From positions 2,852,001 to 2,916,000 of the forward strand of contig NZ_CP137079.1 in assembly GCF_033170155.1 (NCBI RefSeq): 64,000 nucleotides of DNA, written 5' to 3'. Of this stretch, positions 37,122 through 46,178 are shown piece after piece. The position numbers were made by a program, and so were the translations under genes. This DNA comes from Raineyella sp. W15-4. Lineage in GTDB: Bacteria > Actinomycetota > Actinomycetes > Propionibacteriales > Propionibacteriaceae. Under the pieces are notes generated by a model, which ran no database searches, had not been told where the DNA came from, and was given only the letters and a program-made list of their open reading frames with translations. Numbering within the stretch: position 1 is the stretch's first letter; each line of letters opens with the position of its first letter.

Positions 37122-37949
37122 ATGAGCCCGTCCCCGGAGGACCGAGACCGCTACGACCACTGGCTCACCCATTTCCGGTCGAACGTCGCCCGGCACGAGG
37201 TGCTCGACGCCCAGTGGGACTGGTCGGCGCCGGTCGAGCTGTCGCCGACGCAGCGGCGGGCCTTCGTGCACTCGCTGCAGCGGTTCGAGCTCGGCGAGGC
37301 GGGCGACGGGATCCACCTGCTCGGCAAGGCCGAGCGTGTCGGGGATGCCACGTACACGGACTGTCTTCGTCTGTTCGTCGCCGAGGAGCAACGGCACTCG
37401 GCGTTGTTCGGCCGGATGCTCGACCGCTTCGCCGCTGATCACCTGCCGGGGCACTGGTCGGACACCGCCTTCACGCTGCTGCGCCGGGCCCTCGGCCTGC
37501 GCACCGAGCTGGTGCTCTTCCTGGTGGCGGAGGCGATCGCCCTGGAGTACTTCGCTGCTCTCGCCGAGGGCGCCCCGGATGCCGGGCTGCGCCGGCTCGG
37601 CGCGTACGTGCTGGAGGACGAGCGTCATCATGTCAGCTTCCAGATCGATCGGCTCCGGGAGGGTTTCGCACGCACCCCGGCACCGCTGCGGCTCGCCATC
37701 GGGGCGGTCTGGGGTGTGATCGGCTTCGGCGCGACGGTGGTGGTCTGCCTCGATCACGGCGCGGCGCTGCGCGCCTGTGGTCGCCGTCCGGTGGAGGTCC
37801 TGCGGGCCTGCCTCCGCGCCATCCGCGGCAGTATCAGGGCCGTCCTCGGCGACGACGCGAGTCGGGCGTACCGTGACGCGCCCCAGGGTCAGGAGTCGCC
37901 GACCGATTCGACGGCCTGGAGCGCACGCTCCAGCGACGGCGGAGCCTGA
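37122..37949 (+). CDS. Ferritin-like diiron protein
   Basis: A 275-residue, mostly helical protein with the ligand pattern of a ferritin-like four-helix bundle: Glu56/Glu59 in RFELGEAG, E89xxH92 in VAEEQRHSALF, Glu137 in FLVAEAIALEYF and E167xxH170 in YVLEDERHHVSF. Such proteins bind a diiron centre and act as oxygenases, oxidases or peroxidases. A hydrophobic helix near 185-205 (VWGVIGFGATVVVCLDHG) and a disordered tail follow. Substrate unknown. Its last 61 coding bases overlap the end of the convergent gene on the other strand. Confidence 0.8.
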   Translation: MSPSPEDRDRYDHWLTHFRSNVARHEVLDAQWDWSAPVELSPTQRRAFVHSLQRFELGEAGDGIHLLGKAERVGDATYTDCLRLFVAEEQRHSALFGRMLDRFAADHLPGHWSDTAFTLLRRALGLRTELVLFLVAEAIALEYFAALAEGAPDAGLRRLGAYVLEDERHHVSFQIDRLREGFARTPAPLRLAIGAVWGVIGFGATVVVCLDHGAALRACGRRPVEVLRACLRAIRGSIRAVLGDDASRAYRDAPQGQESPTDSTAWSARSSDGGA

Positions 37950-38602
37950 CCCCGCCAGGAACCCCGCCAGCCTGGCAACAGGACTATCTGCGCGGCAATG
38001 GCTCTGGAGTCCGACTCGACGTACTGGCCTCGGGAGTCCCCTGTGGTCCGTCGCGTCTGTCGCTGCAGTAGTTCCTTGGGACCGGCGATCCGCTCAGTGT
38101 CTCCCGATGGATCGTGCACCGCCTTGGCCCACCAAGACCGGATCGCCGCCAATGCTGCCGGGTAGGCGAGCCACCACGCCTCCGTCTCCTGGACCGGAAC
38201 GATCGCTCGCGCATCGACGGGCAGACCGGCCAGCTGACCGTTCAGTTCCTCGGCCAACCTGCCCACAGGATCCGCAGTGTCTGCATCCCGGTGCACCAGA
38301 ACGCCGATCACGTCCCTGTTCCCGGAGGCGGCTCGCGCCTTGACGGCATCACTCATGGCATTGACCCAGCCGCGCATCTTCGGGGCACTCACGCCACGCT
38401 GCAGAGAGACAGGTCGTCGCAAGGAGACAGGGACCGCAGTCGTCCGAACACTGCGAAAGAACACGGCAATCGCGTCAGCGTCGTGGTGGCTCTCAGCAAA
38501 GATACAGACTTCCCGGCCAGTTCTTCGGGCCCGCGGATGACGGACGTTCACGTCGCGTCTCGAGAAAGTCAGCGGCCGATCACGCGCCACGCGGCACCCC
38601 AT
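37889..38602 (-). CDS. TOPRIM-like protein (RloB/DUF4276 type), partner of the adjacent ATPase
   Basis: A 237-residue protein. The arrangement EVCIFAESHHDADAIAVFF (acidic residue 37), GVLVHRDADTAD (DxD at 106-108) and IVPVQETEAWWLAYP resembles small TOPRIM-like proteins such as RloB and DUF4276, which are encoded next to AAA/ABC-type ATPases and may be nucleases. The ATG at 38602 overlaps the ATPase gene end by 23 bases and has GGAG six bases before it, so the two are one operon. The 3' end overlaps the ferritin-like gene antisense by 61 bases. Function is inferred from the pairing. Confidence 0.65.
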   Translation of the reverse strand: MGCRVARDRPLTFSRRDVNVRHPRARRTGREVCIFAESHHDADAIAVFFRSVRTTAVPVSLRRPVSLQRGVSAPKMRGWVNAMSDAVKARAASGNRDVIGVLVHRDADTADPVGRLAEELNGQLAGLPVDARAIVPVQETEAWWLAYPAALAAIRSWWAKAVHDPSGDTERIAGPKELLQRQTRRTTGDSRGQYVESDSRAIAAQIVLLPGWRGSWRGQAPPSLERALQAVESVGDS

Positions 38603-39827
38603 CAAGGACTCCGGCGAACCACAACTCACCAGCGCCCATGCCTCCCGCCGCCTCAACAGCACGCCGGATGTCGCCACTACCCACGGCCGGAATCACTGAC
38701 TCGCCGGACTCAGGGTCACGATCACAGACGACGATCTCCTCCGGATCCAACCGGTTGACGAACGTCGGTGAATGGCTGCTGACGAGAAGCTGAGTGCGCC
38801 CGGTTGCTGTCCTGAGGCGCTCCACGAGGACGTCCAAGGCGTAGGGATGGAGGCCGCTGTCCACCTCTTCGATAGCCATGACCGCTGGGGGGTTGAGTTG
38901 GTGTAACGCGGTGAGCAGAGCCAGCATCCTCACGGTGCCGTACGACGCATCCGCGAGGTCAAAGGGCTGGCGCGCTCCTCGCTCAACGATTTGGACCACG
39001 GTGTAATCGGTCGCGCCGCCACGCATGTCCAGCACGATGTCTTCGAGCCCGGGAAGGCACTCCTTCATGTCCGAGACCAGAGCCCCATAACTCTCCGGGG
39101 CCTGCATGCGCAACTGCTCCAGGACTGGCGCCAAGTTGGCCCCATCAGCCGCCAATCGTACCGGAGGACGGTCATCACGACCTCCGGCGGACCGCACGGG
39201 CTCAACGATTTCACGTACTTGAGGCTCGAACACGATGAGCGACTTCAGAAACTCAGCGAATTCCACAATGCCACGGTTGTCGTCTCTTGCTACCTGCACC
39301 GCCTGCGCGGCGAACAGCCCCGTGGTCAGCTCGGAGGCCAAGGCGAACTGCACATCGCGGGAGTCGCTCGCCGATGCCTTGCCGTCCTCGTCACCGGTGG
39401 TGATCTCAGCGCCGGTGACATGGATCCGCCTCCTACGCCCTTGGCCCGGGGCCCGTTTGAAGACGAAAGCCTCGTCGCGGGTGATGCGCCCGCTCTTCTT
39501 CTGGGAGAACGCGAGATCGTACTCATCGGGGGCGTTGTAAGAAGCATGAGCAGTGACAATCCCCGCCACCCCAATGCGAACCGGATCCAGCCTGCCCGTC
39601 CCCGCAGCCTCTCGATGAACCCGATGGAAACCGCCGAACTGAGCGATGGCTGATTCCAGATCCTTGCTGGCAGTAGTCGACAGAAAGCGGATGGCCGACA
39701 GAACATTGGATTTTCCGGATCCATTCGGCCCGATGAAGGCCGTCAGTGGGCTGAGTTCCAGGTCGAGAGAGCGAACAGAGCGATAGTTCTCCAGAGAGAG
39801 GTGAGTGAGTCGCTTCTGACGCGCCAT
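38580..39827 (-). CDS. AAA/ABC-type ATPase, OLD/RecF-like (AAA_21)
   Basis: A 415-residue SMC/OLD-type ATPase: LSLENYRSVRSLDLEL and Walker A GPNGSGKS (33-40), a degenerate signature SYGTVRMLALL, Walker B with tandem glutamates PAVMAIEEVDSGLHP (320-321) and an H-loop LLVSSHSPTF (His352). It lacks the C-terminal TOPRIM domain of OLD nucleases; that role may be supplied by the overlapping downstream gene. The DNA is less GC-rich than neighbours (31 of 60 bases from 39241). TACAAT lies seven bases before the ATG, so the pair has its own promoter. A two-gene defence system is likely but unproved. Confidence 0.88.
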   Translation of the reverse strand: MARQKRLTHLSLENYRSVRSLDLELSPLTAFIGPNGSGKSNVLSAIRFLSTTASKDLESAIAQFGGFHRVHREAAGTGRLDPVRIGVAGIVTAHASYNAPDEYDLAFSQKKSGRITRDEAFVFKRAPGQGRRRRIHVTGAEITTGDEDGKASASDSRDVQFALASELTTGLFAAQAVQVARDDNRGIVEFAEFLKSLIVFEPQVREIVEPVRSAGGRDDRPPVRLAADGANLAPVLEQLRMQAPESYGALVSDMKECLPGLEDIVLDMRGGATDYTVVQIVERGARQPFDLADASYGTVRMLALLTALHQLNPPAVMAIEEVDSGLHPYALDVLVERLRTATGRTQLLVSSHSPTFVNRLDPEEIVVCDRDPESGESVIPAVGSGDIRRAVEAAGGMGAGELWFAGVLDGVPRGA

Positions 39828-39834
39828 ACAAGGG

Positions 39835-39840
39835 ATTGTA
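39835..39840 (-). promoter_or_regulatory. TACAAT -10 box of the ATPase/TOPRIM operon
   Basis: TACAAT (minus strand) ends seven bases before the ATG at 39827. It is the best -10 match among the leaderless-type starts in the window. Confidence 0.55.
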
Positions 39841-39931
39841 GTCGCCTTGTCACTCGTCAGTCGGAACGATGACGGGAGGCCTGTCCCCTGTCACCACCGG
39901 CAGTCCACCCAGTTCTCGCCCCGTCCCCATC

Positions 39932-40379
39932 TCACCGCAGCACCGCCAACGCCTGGCGGATGCTCGGCTCGGCCTTCGGGAACGACGCCGCTACCGCCAG
40001 GAGCTTTGCCGGCGAGTTGCCGCGGCAGGCGACCCACCGACGCAGCGCCTCCTGGGCGACCCCGCCGCTCCCTTGGTGCCGGAGCCGGAAGCTGTCCACG
40101 ATCGTCCGTTCCGCCGAATAGATGGCCACCACCGGCCCGCCCGGCAGTTCGGCAACCTCCCGCCCGATCCCGAACGTCCCGGGGTCGAAGCTGTGCCAGG
40201 CGACACCGTCGATCCCGGTCGGCCGTCGTGCCCCCCGCGGCAGCGCGATGTCGGCGTCCACCGGCGCCAGGTCACGCAGGCCGTGGTGCACCAGTGCGCT
40301 GGTCAGGCACAGCGTTGCCTCCGGGTGCAGGGCCGAGACCGTCGGCAGCGTAGCGGCCCACGGATCGGCCGGGCAACGA
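39932..40379 (-). pseudogene. N-terminally truncated AbiEi-type antitoxin
   Basis: About 149 codons on the minus strand encode the C-terminal part of an AbiEi-like antitoxin: EATLCLTSALVHHGLRDL, DADIALPRGARRP, GPVVAIYSAERTIVDSFRLR and AQEALRRWVACRG. The N-terminal winged-helix domain is absent: upstream the frame runs into the znuB gene in another frame, and no start codon with a ribosome site is seen. No AbiEii toxin gene follows; the ATPase/TOPRIM pair lies there instead. Confidence 0.6.
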
Positions 40380-41342
40380 CTAGTCCCCGGCCGACGCCAC
40401 CGACCGGTCGAGCCGGGGCGCAACGGAACGTACGCCGGTGCTCTCGGACAGCTCACCACCGGGCCGGCCGCGATCAGGCTGCCGGCCATTGGGCCGCCAG
40501 GCGGCCCGCCGTGCCCGCCAGGCACCGACAGCCGTGGCGACCAGGTAGATGGTGAACGAGATCGTGGTGACGTACGGGCTGATCGGGATCGCCGCCCCGA
40601 GCGCCAGCAGGATGCCGCCGACCAGCGACACCGTGGCGAAGAGCATCGACAGCACCGCCACCCGGCCGGGGGCATGGGTCAGCCGCAGCGCGGCCGCGGC
40701 CGGGGTCACCAGGATCGACAGCACCAGCAGCGCCCCGACGATCTGCACGCTCACCGCGGTGGCCAGGCCCAGCAGCACCATGAAGACGAACGACAGGAAG
40801 CGGGTGGGCACGCCTCGGGCCTCGGCCACCTCGGGATCCAGGCTGGCGAAGGTCAGCGGCCGCCAGACGATGAGCAACCCGACGGCGACGACCAGGCAGA
40901 TCGCCGACAGCACGGCCAGCCGCGGATCGTCCACCGCGACGATCTGGCCGGTGAGCAGGCCGAACTTGTTGGCACCGCGCCCCGGGTAGAGCGACAGGAA
41001 CAGGATCCCCAGCCCCAGGCCGAACGGCATCAGCACCCCGATCACCGAGTTGCGCTGTCGCGACTGGGCCCCGAAGAGGCCGATCAGCGCCGCAGCGAGG
41101 ATCGATCCGCCCAGTGCCCCCGGAACCACGCCGACGCCGAACAGCAGACCGGCCGCCCCACCGGCGAAGGAGAGCTCGCTGACGCCGTGCACGGCGAAGG
41201 CGAGGTCACGTTGGATCACGAACGTCGCGACCAGCCCGCCGACCAGACCCAGCACGGCTCCCGCGATGACCGAGTTGCGCAGCAGTGCGAACATCTGCCC
41301 GTAGTCGGCGAAGTTGACCACCTGGGACCACACGTCAGTCAT
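40380..41342 (-). CDS. znuB: Zinc/manganese ABC transporter permease
   Basis: A 320-residue membrane protein with eight or nine hydrophobic helices, the ABC-3 permease family of zinc and manganese importers (SVIAGAVLGLVGGLVATFVIQR, FAVHGVSELSFAGGAAG, LLVLSILVTPAAAALRLTH). A hydrophilic C-terminal tail of about 50 residues is longer than usual. It is the third gene of the unit znuA-znuC-znuB, 18 bases after znuC. Metal choice between zinc and manganese is not settled by sequence. Confidence 0.9.
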   Translation of the reverse strand: MTDVWSQVVNFADYGQMFALLRNSVIAGAVLGLVGGLVATFVIQRDLAFAVHGVSELSFAGGAAGLLFGVGVVPGALGGSILAAALIGLFGAQSRQRNSVIGVLMPFGLGLGILFLSLYPGRGANKFGLLTGQIVAVDDPRLAVLSAICLVVAVGLLIVWRPLTFASLDPEVAEARGVPTRFLSFVFMVLLGLATAVSVQIVGALLVLSILVTPAAAALRLTHAPGRVAVLSMLFATVSLVGGILLALGAAIPISPYVTTISFTIYLVATAVGAWRARRAAWRPNGRQPDRGRPGGELSESTGVRSVAPRLDRSVASAGD

Positions 41343-41360
41343 CCGATCCTCCGTTCCCGC

Positions 41361-42197
41361 TCACCGCTGCTCCGGGTGGTGGCTCTGCTCGGGCATCCCG
41401 GCGACCAGGATCCGCCCACCGGCGCGGATCACCTCGACCGGCGAGTCGTACAGCCCGGTGAGGACTTCGCTGCGCAGCACCTCGTCGGGGGTGCCGATCC
41501 GGAACCGGCCGTTGCCCAGGTAAAGCACCCGATCCACCACGCCGAGCACCGGGTTGATGTCGTGGGTGACGACCAGCACGGCGAAACCGCGGGCCCGCCG
41601 CTGGTCGTCGATGAGATCCACGATCTCGGCCTGCGCGCGGAGATCGAGCGAGGCGAGCGGCTCGTCGCAGAGCATCAGCAGGGGCTCCCCGGCCAACGCC
41701 TGGGCGATCCGCAACCGTTGCTGCTCACCCCCCGAGAGCAGCCCGACCGGCGCCTCGGCGTAGCCGGACGCACCGACCTCCGCCAGCAACGTATCGATCC
41801 GCGCCCGGCGGCGCCGGCTCGGCAGATCGATCCCCCACTGGTGGCCGGTGAGCCCCAGCCCGACGAGATCGCGGCCCCGCAGCATGGTGGCCGCGTCCGC
41901 CAGGTGCTGCTGGGGCACGTACCCGATCCGACTGTCCCCACGCCGCAGTGGCTGACCGAGGAACTCCCCGGAGCCGGCGGCCAGGCGGTGTTCCCCGAGG
42001 ATCGTCCGCAACAGGCTGGTCTTGCCCGACCCGTTGGAGCCGAGCACGGCGATGAACTCCCCCGGCCGGACCTGCAGGTCGAGGTCGCGCCAGAGCGTAC
42101 GCTCCCCCAGCGTGAGCGTCGCCCGGGTCATCGTGAGCACCGGCTTCTGGGTGGACAGCACGGGATCAACCGCAGCGAGGGTGTCGAGAGCGGTCAC
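41361..42197 (-). CDS. znuC: Zinc/manganese ABC transporter ATPase
   Basis: A 278-residue ATPase with Walker A LGSNGSGKTSLLRTILG, Q-loop YVPQQHLADAA, signature GLLSGGEQQRLRIAQAL, Walker B LLMLCDEPLASLD and H-loop VVTHDINPVLG. The GTG start overlaps the znuA stop as GTGA, coupling translation. A ~22-residue N-terminal extension precedes the conserved fold. Confidence 0.9.
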   Translation of the reverse strand: MTALDTLAAVDPVLSTQKPVLTMTRATLTLGERTLWRDLDLQVRPGEFIAVLGSNGSGKTSLLRTILGEHRLAAGSGEFLGQPLRRGDSRIGYVPQQHLADAATMLRGRDLVGLGLTGHQWGIDLPSRRRRARIDTLLAEVGASGYAEAPVGLLSGGEQQRLRIAQALAGEPLLMLCDEPLASLDLRAQAEIVDLIDDQRRARGFAVLVVTHDINPVLGVVDRVLYLGNGRFRIGTPDEVLRSEVLTGLYDSPVEVIRAGGRILVAGMPEQSHHPEQR

Positions 42198-43129
42198 TTC
42201 GCGAGTGCCTCCCCCAGGGCGGTGACGATGCCGGTCTGCCAGCTGAAGTAGTCCTTGCCGGCCGGCAGGGTCTCCTGCACCGGCAGCACGGGCACGTTCG
42301 CGGACTGCGCGGCGTTGAGCACCTTCTCGGTCTGCGGGCCGCTGGTCTGCTCGTTGTAGGCGAGCACGGCGACCTCGTGGCCGGTCACCAGCGCCACCGT
42401 CTCGTTGAGGACCGCAGGCGGGACGTCGCTGCCGTCCTCGATCGCCTTGGTGAACTCCTCGGGGGTCCTGTTGACCAGCCCGACGGCGTCCGTCAGGTAG
42501 AGCGGCACCGGTTCGGTGACCAGGACGCCCTTGCCGGCGTACTTGCCGTGCAGGTCGGCCACCGAGGCGTCGAGCTTGTCGAGCCCCTGTTCGAAGGTCC
42601 GGGTGTTCGTGGCGAAGGTGTCCGCCCGGGCCGGTTCGGCCGTGGTCAGGGCGTCACGGATCGCCTCGGCGACCTTCCGCACCGAGGCGTAGTCGTACCA
42701 GACGTGCTCGTTGAGCTCGCCACCCTGGGCCTGGTGACCCGAGATCTCGACGGCGTTGAGGACCGCCGCGTCCGTGTTCTTCGCCGACGACAGCATGGTG
42801 GGGACGAAATCGTCGTAGCCGCCACCGTTCTCGATCACCACCCGGGCCTCGGAGAGCGCCAGCTGGGTGCGGCTGTTCGCCTGGTACTCGTGGGGGTCCT
42901 TGGTCGGGTCGTCGATGATGCTGGTCACCGCGACGGCGTCACCGCCGATCTGCTGGGCGATGTCCCCCCACACGTTCGTCGAGGCGACGACCTTGACGGC
43001 CGCGGTCGACGCCGCGCCGGACGCCGCGGGCGTGGTCGCCGGTGTCGCGCCGCCCGCACACCCCGCCAGCGCGAATCCCGCCGCCACCACGACTCCGGCC
43101 AGAGCCCTCATCCTCGTCCCGATTGCCAT
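42194..43129 (-). CDS. znuA: Zinc/manganese-binding lipoprotein of the ABC transporter
   Basis: A 311-residue lipoprotein: GVVVAAGFALAGC is a signal peptide with lipobox LAGC. It belongs to the cluster A-I metal-binding family: VVASTNVWGDIAQQIGGD, DPHEYQ (first His ligand), NEHVWYDYASVRKVAEAI (second His) and GHEVAVLAYNEQ. The His-rich loop of Gram-negative ZnuA is absent, as usual in actinobacteria. The ATG at 43129 has AGGGGA before it. A Zur-like palindrome at 43207-43223 suggests induction in zinc shortage. Confidence 0.9.
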   Translation of the reverse strand: MAIGTRMRALAGVVVAAGFALAGCAGGATPATTPAASGAASTAAVKVVASTNVWGDIAQQIGGDAVAVTSIIDDPTKDPHEYQANSRTQLALSEARVVIENGGGYDDFVPTMLSSAKNTDAAVLNAVEISGHQAQGGELNEHVWYDYASVRKVAEAIRDALTTAEPARADTFATNTRTFEQGLDKLDASVADLHGKYAGKGVLVTEPVPLYLTDAVGLVNRTPEEFTKAIEDGSDVPPAVLNETVALVTGHEVAVLAYNEQTSGPQTEKVLNAAQSANVPVLPVQETLPAGKDYFSWQTGIVTALGEALAK

Positions 43130-43206
43130 CACGTTCCCCTTCCGTCACCCGGCTGCACACCGCCGGCGTCGCCCCTCACCCGGGGCAAGGACGACGATAG
43201 ACCGTT

Positions 43207-43223
43207 TTGATAGTCGTTTTCAA
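43207..43223. promoter_or_regulatory. Zur-box-like palindrome upstream of znuA
   Basis: TTGATAGTCGTTTTCAA is an imperfect 17-base palindrome (TTGA-A arms around a central C), close to the AT-rich TGAAAAT-type inverted repeats bound by Zur. It lies 78 bases before the znuA start in an otherwise GC-rich region. Another FUR-family regulator or MntR is possible. Confidence 0.55.
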
Positions 43224-43314
43224 TTTCATCTCGCGATCTGTCGGACGGACTCGCGATCTGTCGACCAGCAATCGGGCGGAGCGGGCGGACACCACGAACC
43301 GGCAGCAGACAGCA

Positions 43315-43350
43315 CCGGAGGGCAGCCCCGGTCCCGGGACTGCCCTCCGG
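43315..43350 (-). terminator. Hairpin terminator after glyA
   Basis: An 11-bp stem (43315-43325 with 43340-43350) around a GC-rich loop, 34 bases after the glyA stop. No T-run. Confidence 0.6.
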
Positions 43351-43384
43351 CAGGCGATCGGCAGAGCCGACCTGTGGTCGACCC

Positions 43385-44827
43385 TCAGAGCTCCAGGCCG
43401 GGGTACAGCGGGAAGGTGCCCAGCAGCTCGCCGGCCTCGGCCTTCACCCGGTCGGCGACGCCGTCGGCGATGATGTACTTGGCCTTCGAGGCGCCACCCT
43501 TCGGGGCGTCGGCCGCGGTGGTGTTGGTCAGCACCTCGACGATCAGCTCGGCGGTCCGGTCGAACTCGGCGGCCCCGAAGCCGCGGGTGGTCAGCGCCGG
43601 CGTGCCCAGCCGGATGCCGGAGGTGTACCAGGCACCGTTCGGATCGGCGGGCACCGAGTTGCGGTTGGTGACGATGCCGGAGTCGACCAGCGCCGACTCG
43701 GCCTGCCGGCCGGTCAGGCCGAAGGACGCGGCGATGTCGGCCAGCACGATGTGGTTGTCGGTGCCGCCGGTGACCAGCGTGACGCCCCGCTTCAGCAGGC
43801 CCTCGGCCAGCGCCTTCGCGTTGTCGGCGACGTTCTGGGCGTACGTCCGGAAGGCCGGGGTCCGCGCCTCGGCCAGCGCGACGGCCTTCGCGGCCATCAT
43901 GTGCGCCAGCGGCCCACCGAGCACCATCGGACAGCCGCGGTCGACGTCGGGGGCGTACGCCTCCTTGGCCAGCACCATGCCGCCGCGCGGGCCACGCAGC
44001 GACTTGTGGGTGGTGGTGGTCACCACGTCGGCGTACGGCACCGGATCCTCGTCACCGGTGAAGACCTTGCCGGCCACCAGACCGGCGAAGTGCGCCATGT
44101 CGACCATCAGCACGGCGCCGACCTCGTCGGCGATCTCGCGCATCTTCGCGAAGTTCACCCGGCGCGGGTAGGCGGAGTAGCCGCCGACCAGGATCAGCGG
44201 CCGGAACTCGCGGGCCTGGGCCAGCAGCGCGTCGTAGTCGATCAGGCCGGTCTGCGGATCGGTCCCGTAGGAGTGCTGGTGGAACATCTTGCCGGAGATG
44301 TTCGGCCGGAACCCGTGGGTGAGGTGGCCACCGGCATCCAGGCTCATGCCCATCAACCGCTGCTCGCCGAAACGCTTGCGGAGCAGCTCCCAGTCGGCCT
44401 CGGTCAGGTCGTTGACGTTCTTCGCGCCCTTCTCGGCCAGGCCGGGGGCCTCGACGTGGTGGGCCAGGATCGCCCAGTAGGCGACCAGGTTGGCGTCGAT
44501 GCCGGAGTGCGGCTGGACGTAGGCGTACTCCGCACCGAACAGCTCGCGGGCGTGTTCGGCGGCAACGGACTCGACGGTGTCGACGTTCTGGCAGCCGGCG
44601 TAGAACCGGTGGCCGACAGTGCCCTCGGCGTACTTGTCCGAGAACCAGGTGCCCATCGTCAGCAGCACCGGCAGCGAGGCGTAGTTCTCCGAGGCGATCA
44701 GCTTGAGCGAACCTCGCTGGTCCGTCAGCTCCTGGCGCGTGGCATCGGCGATCCGGGGCTCGACGCTCTCGATGACCGAGAGCGCCTCCCGATAGGCACG
44801 GGTGGCGGCGGCAGTGGTGTCGGACAC
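43385..44827 (-). CDS. glyA: Serine hydroxymethyltransferase
   Basis: A 480-residue PLP enzyme that interconverts serine and glycine with tetrahydrofolate, supplying one-carbon units. Features: [44 protein letters not shown], the PLP lysine in [15 protein letters not shown], and [13 protein letters not shown] near the C-terminus. It is about 50 residues longer than the E. coli enzyme, with inserts around residues 120-150. The GTG at 44827 follows GAGGAGAAGCAA; the longer frame is not conserved. It stands alone between the metal transporter and ispF. Confidence 0.95.
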   Translation of the reverse strand: MSDTTAAATRAYREALSVIESVEPRIADATRQELTDQRGSLKLIASENYASLPVLLTMGTWFSDKYAEGTVGHRFYAGCQNVDTVESVAAEHARELFGAEYAYVQPHSGIDANLVAYWAILAHHVEAPGLAEKGAKNVNDLTEADWELLRKRFGEQRLMGMSLDAGGHLTHGFRPNISGKMFHQHSYGTDPQTGLIDYDALLAQAREFRPLILVGGYSAYPRRVNFAKMREIADEVGAVLMVDMAHFAGLVAGKVFTGDEDPVPYADVVTTTTHKSLRGPRGGMVLAKEAYAPDVDRGCPMVLGGPLAHMMAAKAVALAEARTPAFRTYAQNVADNAKALAEGLLKRGVTLVTGGTDNHIVLADIAASFGLTGRQAESALVDSGIVTNRNSVPADPNGAWYTSGIRLGTPALTTRGFGAAEFDRTAELIVEVLTNTTAADAPKGGASKAKYIIADGVADRVKAEAGELLGTFPLYPGLEL

Positions 44828-44883
44828 TTGCTTCTCCTCGAGGATGGGACGGCAGGCCGACACCAATCTACCCCGCGGTCACC

Positions 44884-45414
44884 TCACCGGGCCGGCCGAT
44901 CCAAGGCCGGGTCGCGCCGGAGCAGCAGCACGGTGGCGATCGCCGCCAGCCCCTCCCCGCGGCCGGTGAACCCGAGCCCGTCGGTGGTGGTGGCCGCCAC
45001 GCTGACCGGGGCGCCGAGGGCCTCCGACATCACCTGTTCGGCCTCGACCCGGCGGGCCGCCATCCGGGGGCGTACGCCGATCACCTGGACCGCGACGTTG
45101 CCGATGTCCCACCCGGAGGATCTGACCCGCCGCGCCGTCTCGGCGAGGAACGCGACGCCGGCCGCCCCGGCCCACTCCGGGTCGGCGGTGCCGTAGTTGG
45201 AGCCGAGGTCACCGAGCCCGGCCGCCGACAGCAACGCGTCACAGACCGCGTGGCAGGCGACGTCCCCGTCGGAGTGCCCCGCCAGGCCGTACGCCTCCTC
45301 GGGAAAGTGCAGGCCGGCCACCCACATCGGCACCCCCTCGGCGAAGCGGTGCACATCGGTGCCGATGCCGGTGCGGATCCGCGCCGGGCCGACGGGCAGG
45401 GGTTCGTGGTTCAC
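44884..45414 (-). CDS. ispF: 2-C-methyl-D-erythritol 2,4-cyclodiphosphate synthase
   Basis: A 176-residue MEP-pathway enzyme that cyclises CDP-ME 2-phosphate. The metal site DVHRF (Asp20, His22), then [31 protein letters not shown], and the signature [18 protein letters not shown] are all present. The GTG at 45414 overlaps the ispD stop as GTGA and follows AAAGGA; the longer frame to 45918 lies within ispD and is rejected. Order carD-ispD-ispF as in mycobacteria. Confidence 0.95.
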   Translation of the reverse strand: MNHEPLPVGPARIRTGIGTDVHRFAEGVPMWVAGLHFPEEAYGLAGHSDGDVACHAVCDALLSAAGLGDLGSNYGTADPEWAGAAGVAFLAETARRVRSSGWDIGNVAVQVIGVRPRMAARRVEAEQVMSEALGAPVSVAATTTDGLGFTGRGEGLAAIATVLLLRRDPALDRPAR

Positions 45415-46169
45415 CGGGAGGTCCTTTCCGCGATCGCGGCCGTCCGCTGCCGCCACACCGCCTCGGCGACGAGCAGGTCGAAGGGTTCGGTGACCTTGAG
45501 CGAGTCGCGGGAGCCGTCGACCAGGGTGACCTGCACCCCGATCGCCTCGCAGGCCATCGCATCGTCGGTGACGGCCACCCCTGCCGAGCGGACGTGGTCG
45601 TGCGCCCGGGCCAGCGTCGCCAGGTCGAAGCCCTGCGGGGTCTGGACCGCCCGCAGCCGGGACCGGTCCACCACGGTGGCCTCCCCGGGCCGGGGATCGG
45701 CCACCCGGATGGTGTCGACGACCGGGATCGCGGGGATCACCGCCGAGGCCCCGGCACGCAGCGCCGCGATCACCGCCGACACCACGGCGGCGGGGACGAA
45801 GGGTCTGGCCGCGTCGTGGACCAGCACGTGCCGGGCGGACGGCACGACCCGGGCCGCCTCGGCGAGACCGTGGGCGACCGAGTCCTGACGCTCCACGCCA
45901 CCCTCGACCAGGGTCCACGGGATCGGCGCGGTGCCGAGCGCCCGGGAGAAGTCGGCGGCCAGCTCACCACGGCCGACGACGACCACCCGGGCCGCCCCGC
46001 CGGCGGCCAGCGCGTCCACGGCGTGGGCGACCAGGGCGCGCCCACCGACCGTCCGCAGCGCCTTCGGCCCGCCCTCCCCCAGCCGGACACCGGAACCGGC
46101 CGCCACCACCACGGCGACGACCGGTTCGTACGAATTGTGCAGCTGTGTCGACTTGTGCAGAGATGTCAT
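45411..46169 (-). CDS. ispD: 2-C-methyl-D-erythritol 4-phosphate cytidylyltransferase
   Basis: A 252-residue MEP-pathway enzyme that couples CTP to MEP. The CTP-binding motif [19 protein letters not shown] is at about residues 20-38, with [26 protein letters not shown] and AVQTPQGFD further on. A short non-conserved head ([15 protein letters not shown]) suggests the true start may be slightly later. It begins nine bases after the carD stop and ends overlapping ispF. Confidence 0.95.
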   Translation of the reverse strand: MTSLHKSTQLHNSYEPVVAVVVAAGSGVRLGEGGPKALRTVGGRALVAHAVDALAAGGAARVVVVGRGELAADFSRALGTAPIPWTLVEGGVERQDSVAHGLAEAARVVPSARHVLVHDAARPFVPAAVVSAVIAALRAGASAVIPAIPVVDTIRVADPRPGEATVVDRSRLRAVQTPQGFDLATLARAHDHVRSAGVAVTDDAMACEAIGVQVTLVDGSRDSLKVTEPFDLLVAEAVWRQRTAAIAERTSR

Positions 46170-46178
46170 GGGACAGGA

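Noticed and set aside
44828..44883. A glycine riboswitch before glyA
   Set aside because: The gap to ispF is only 56 bases, too short, and shows no aptamer-like pairing; it is a plain Shine-Dalgarno leader.
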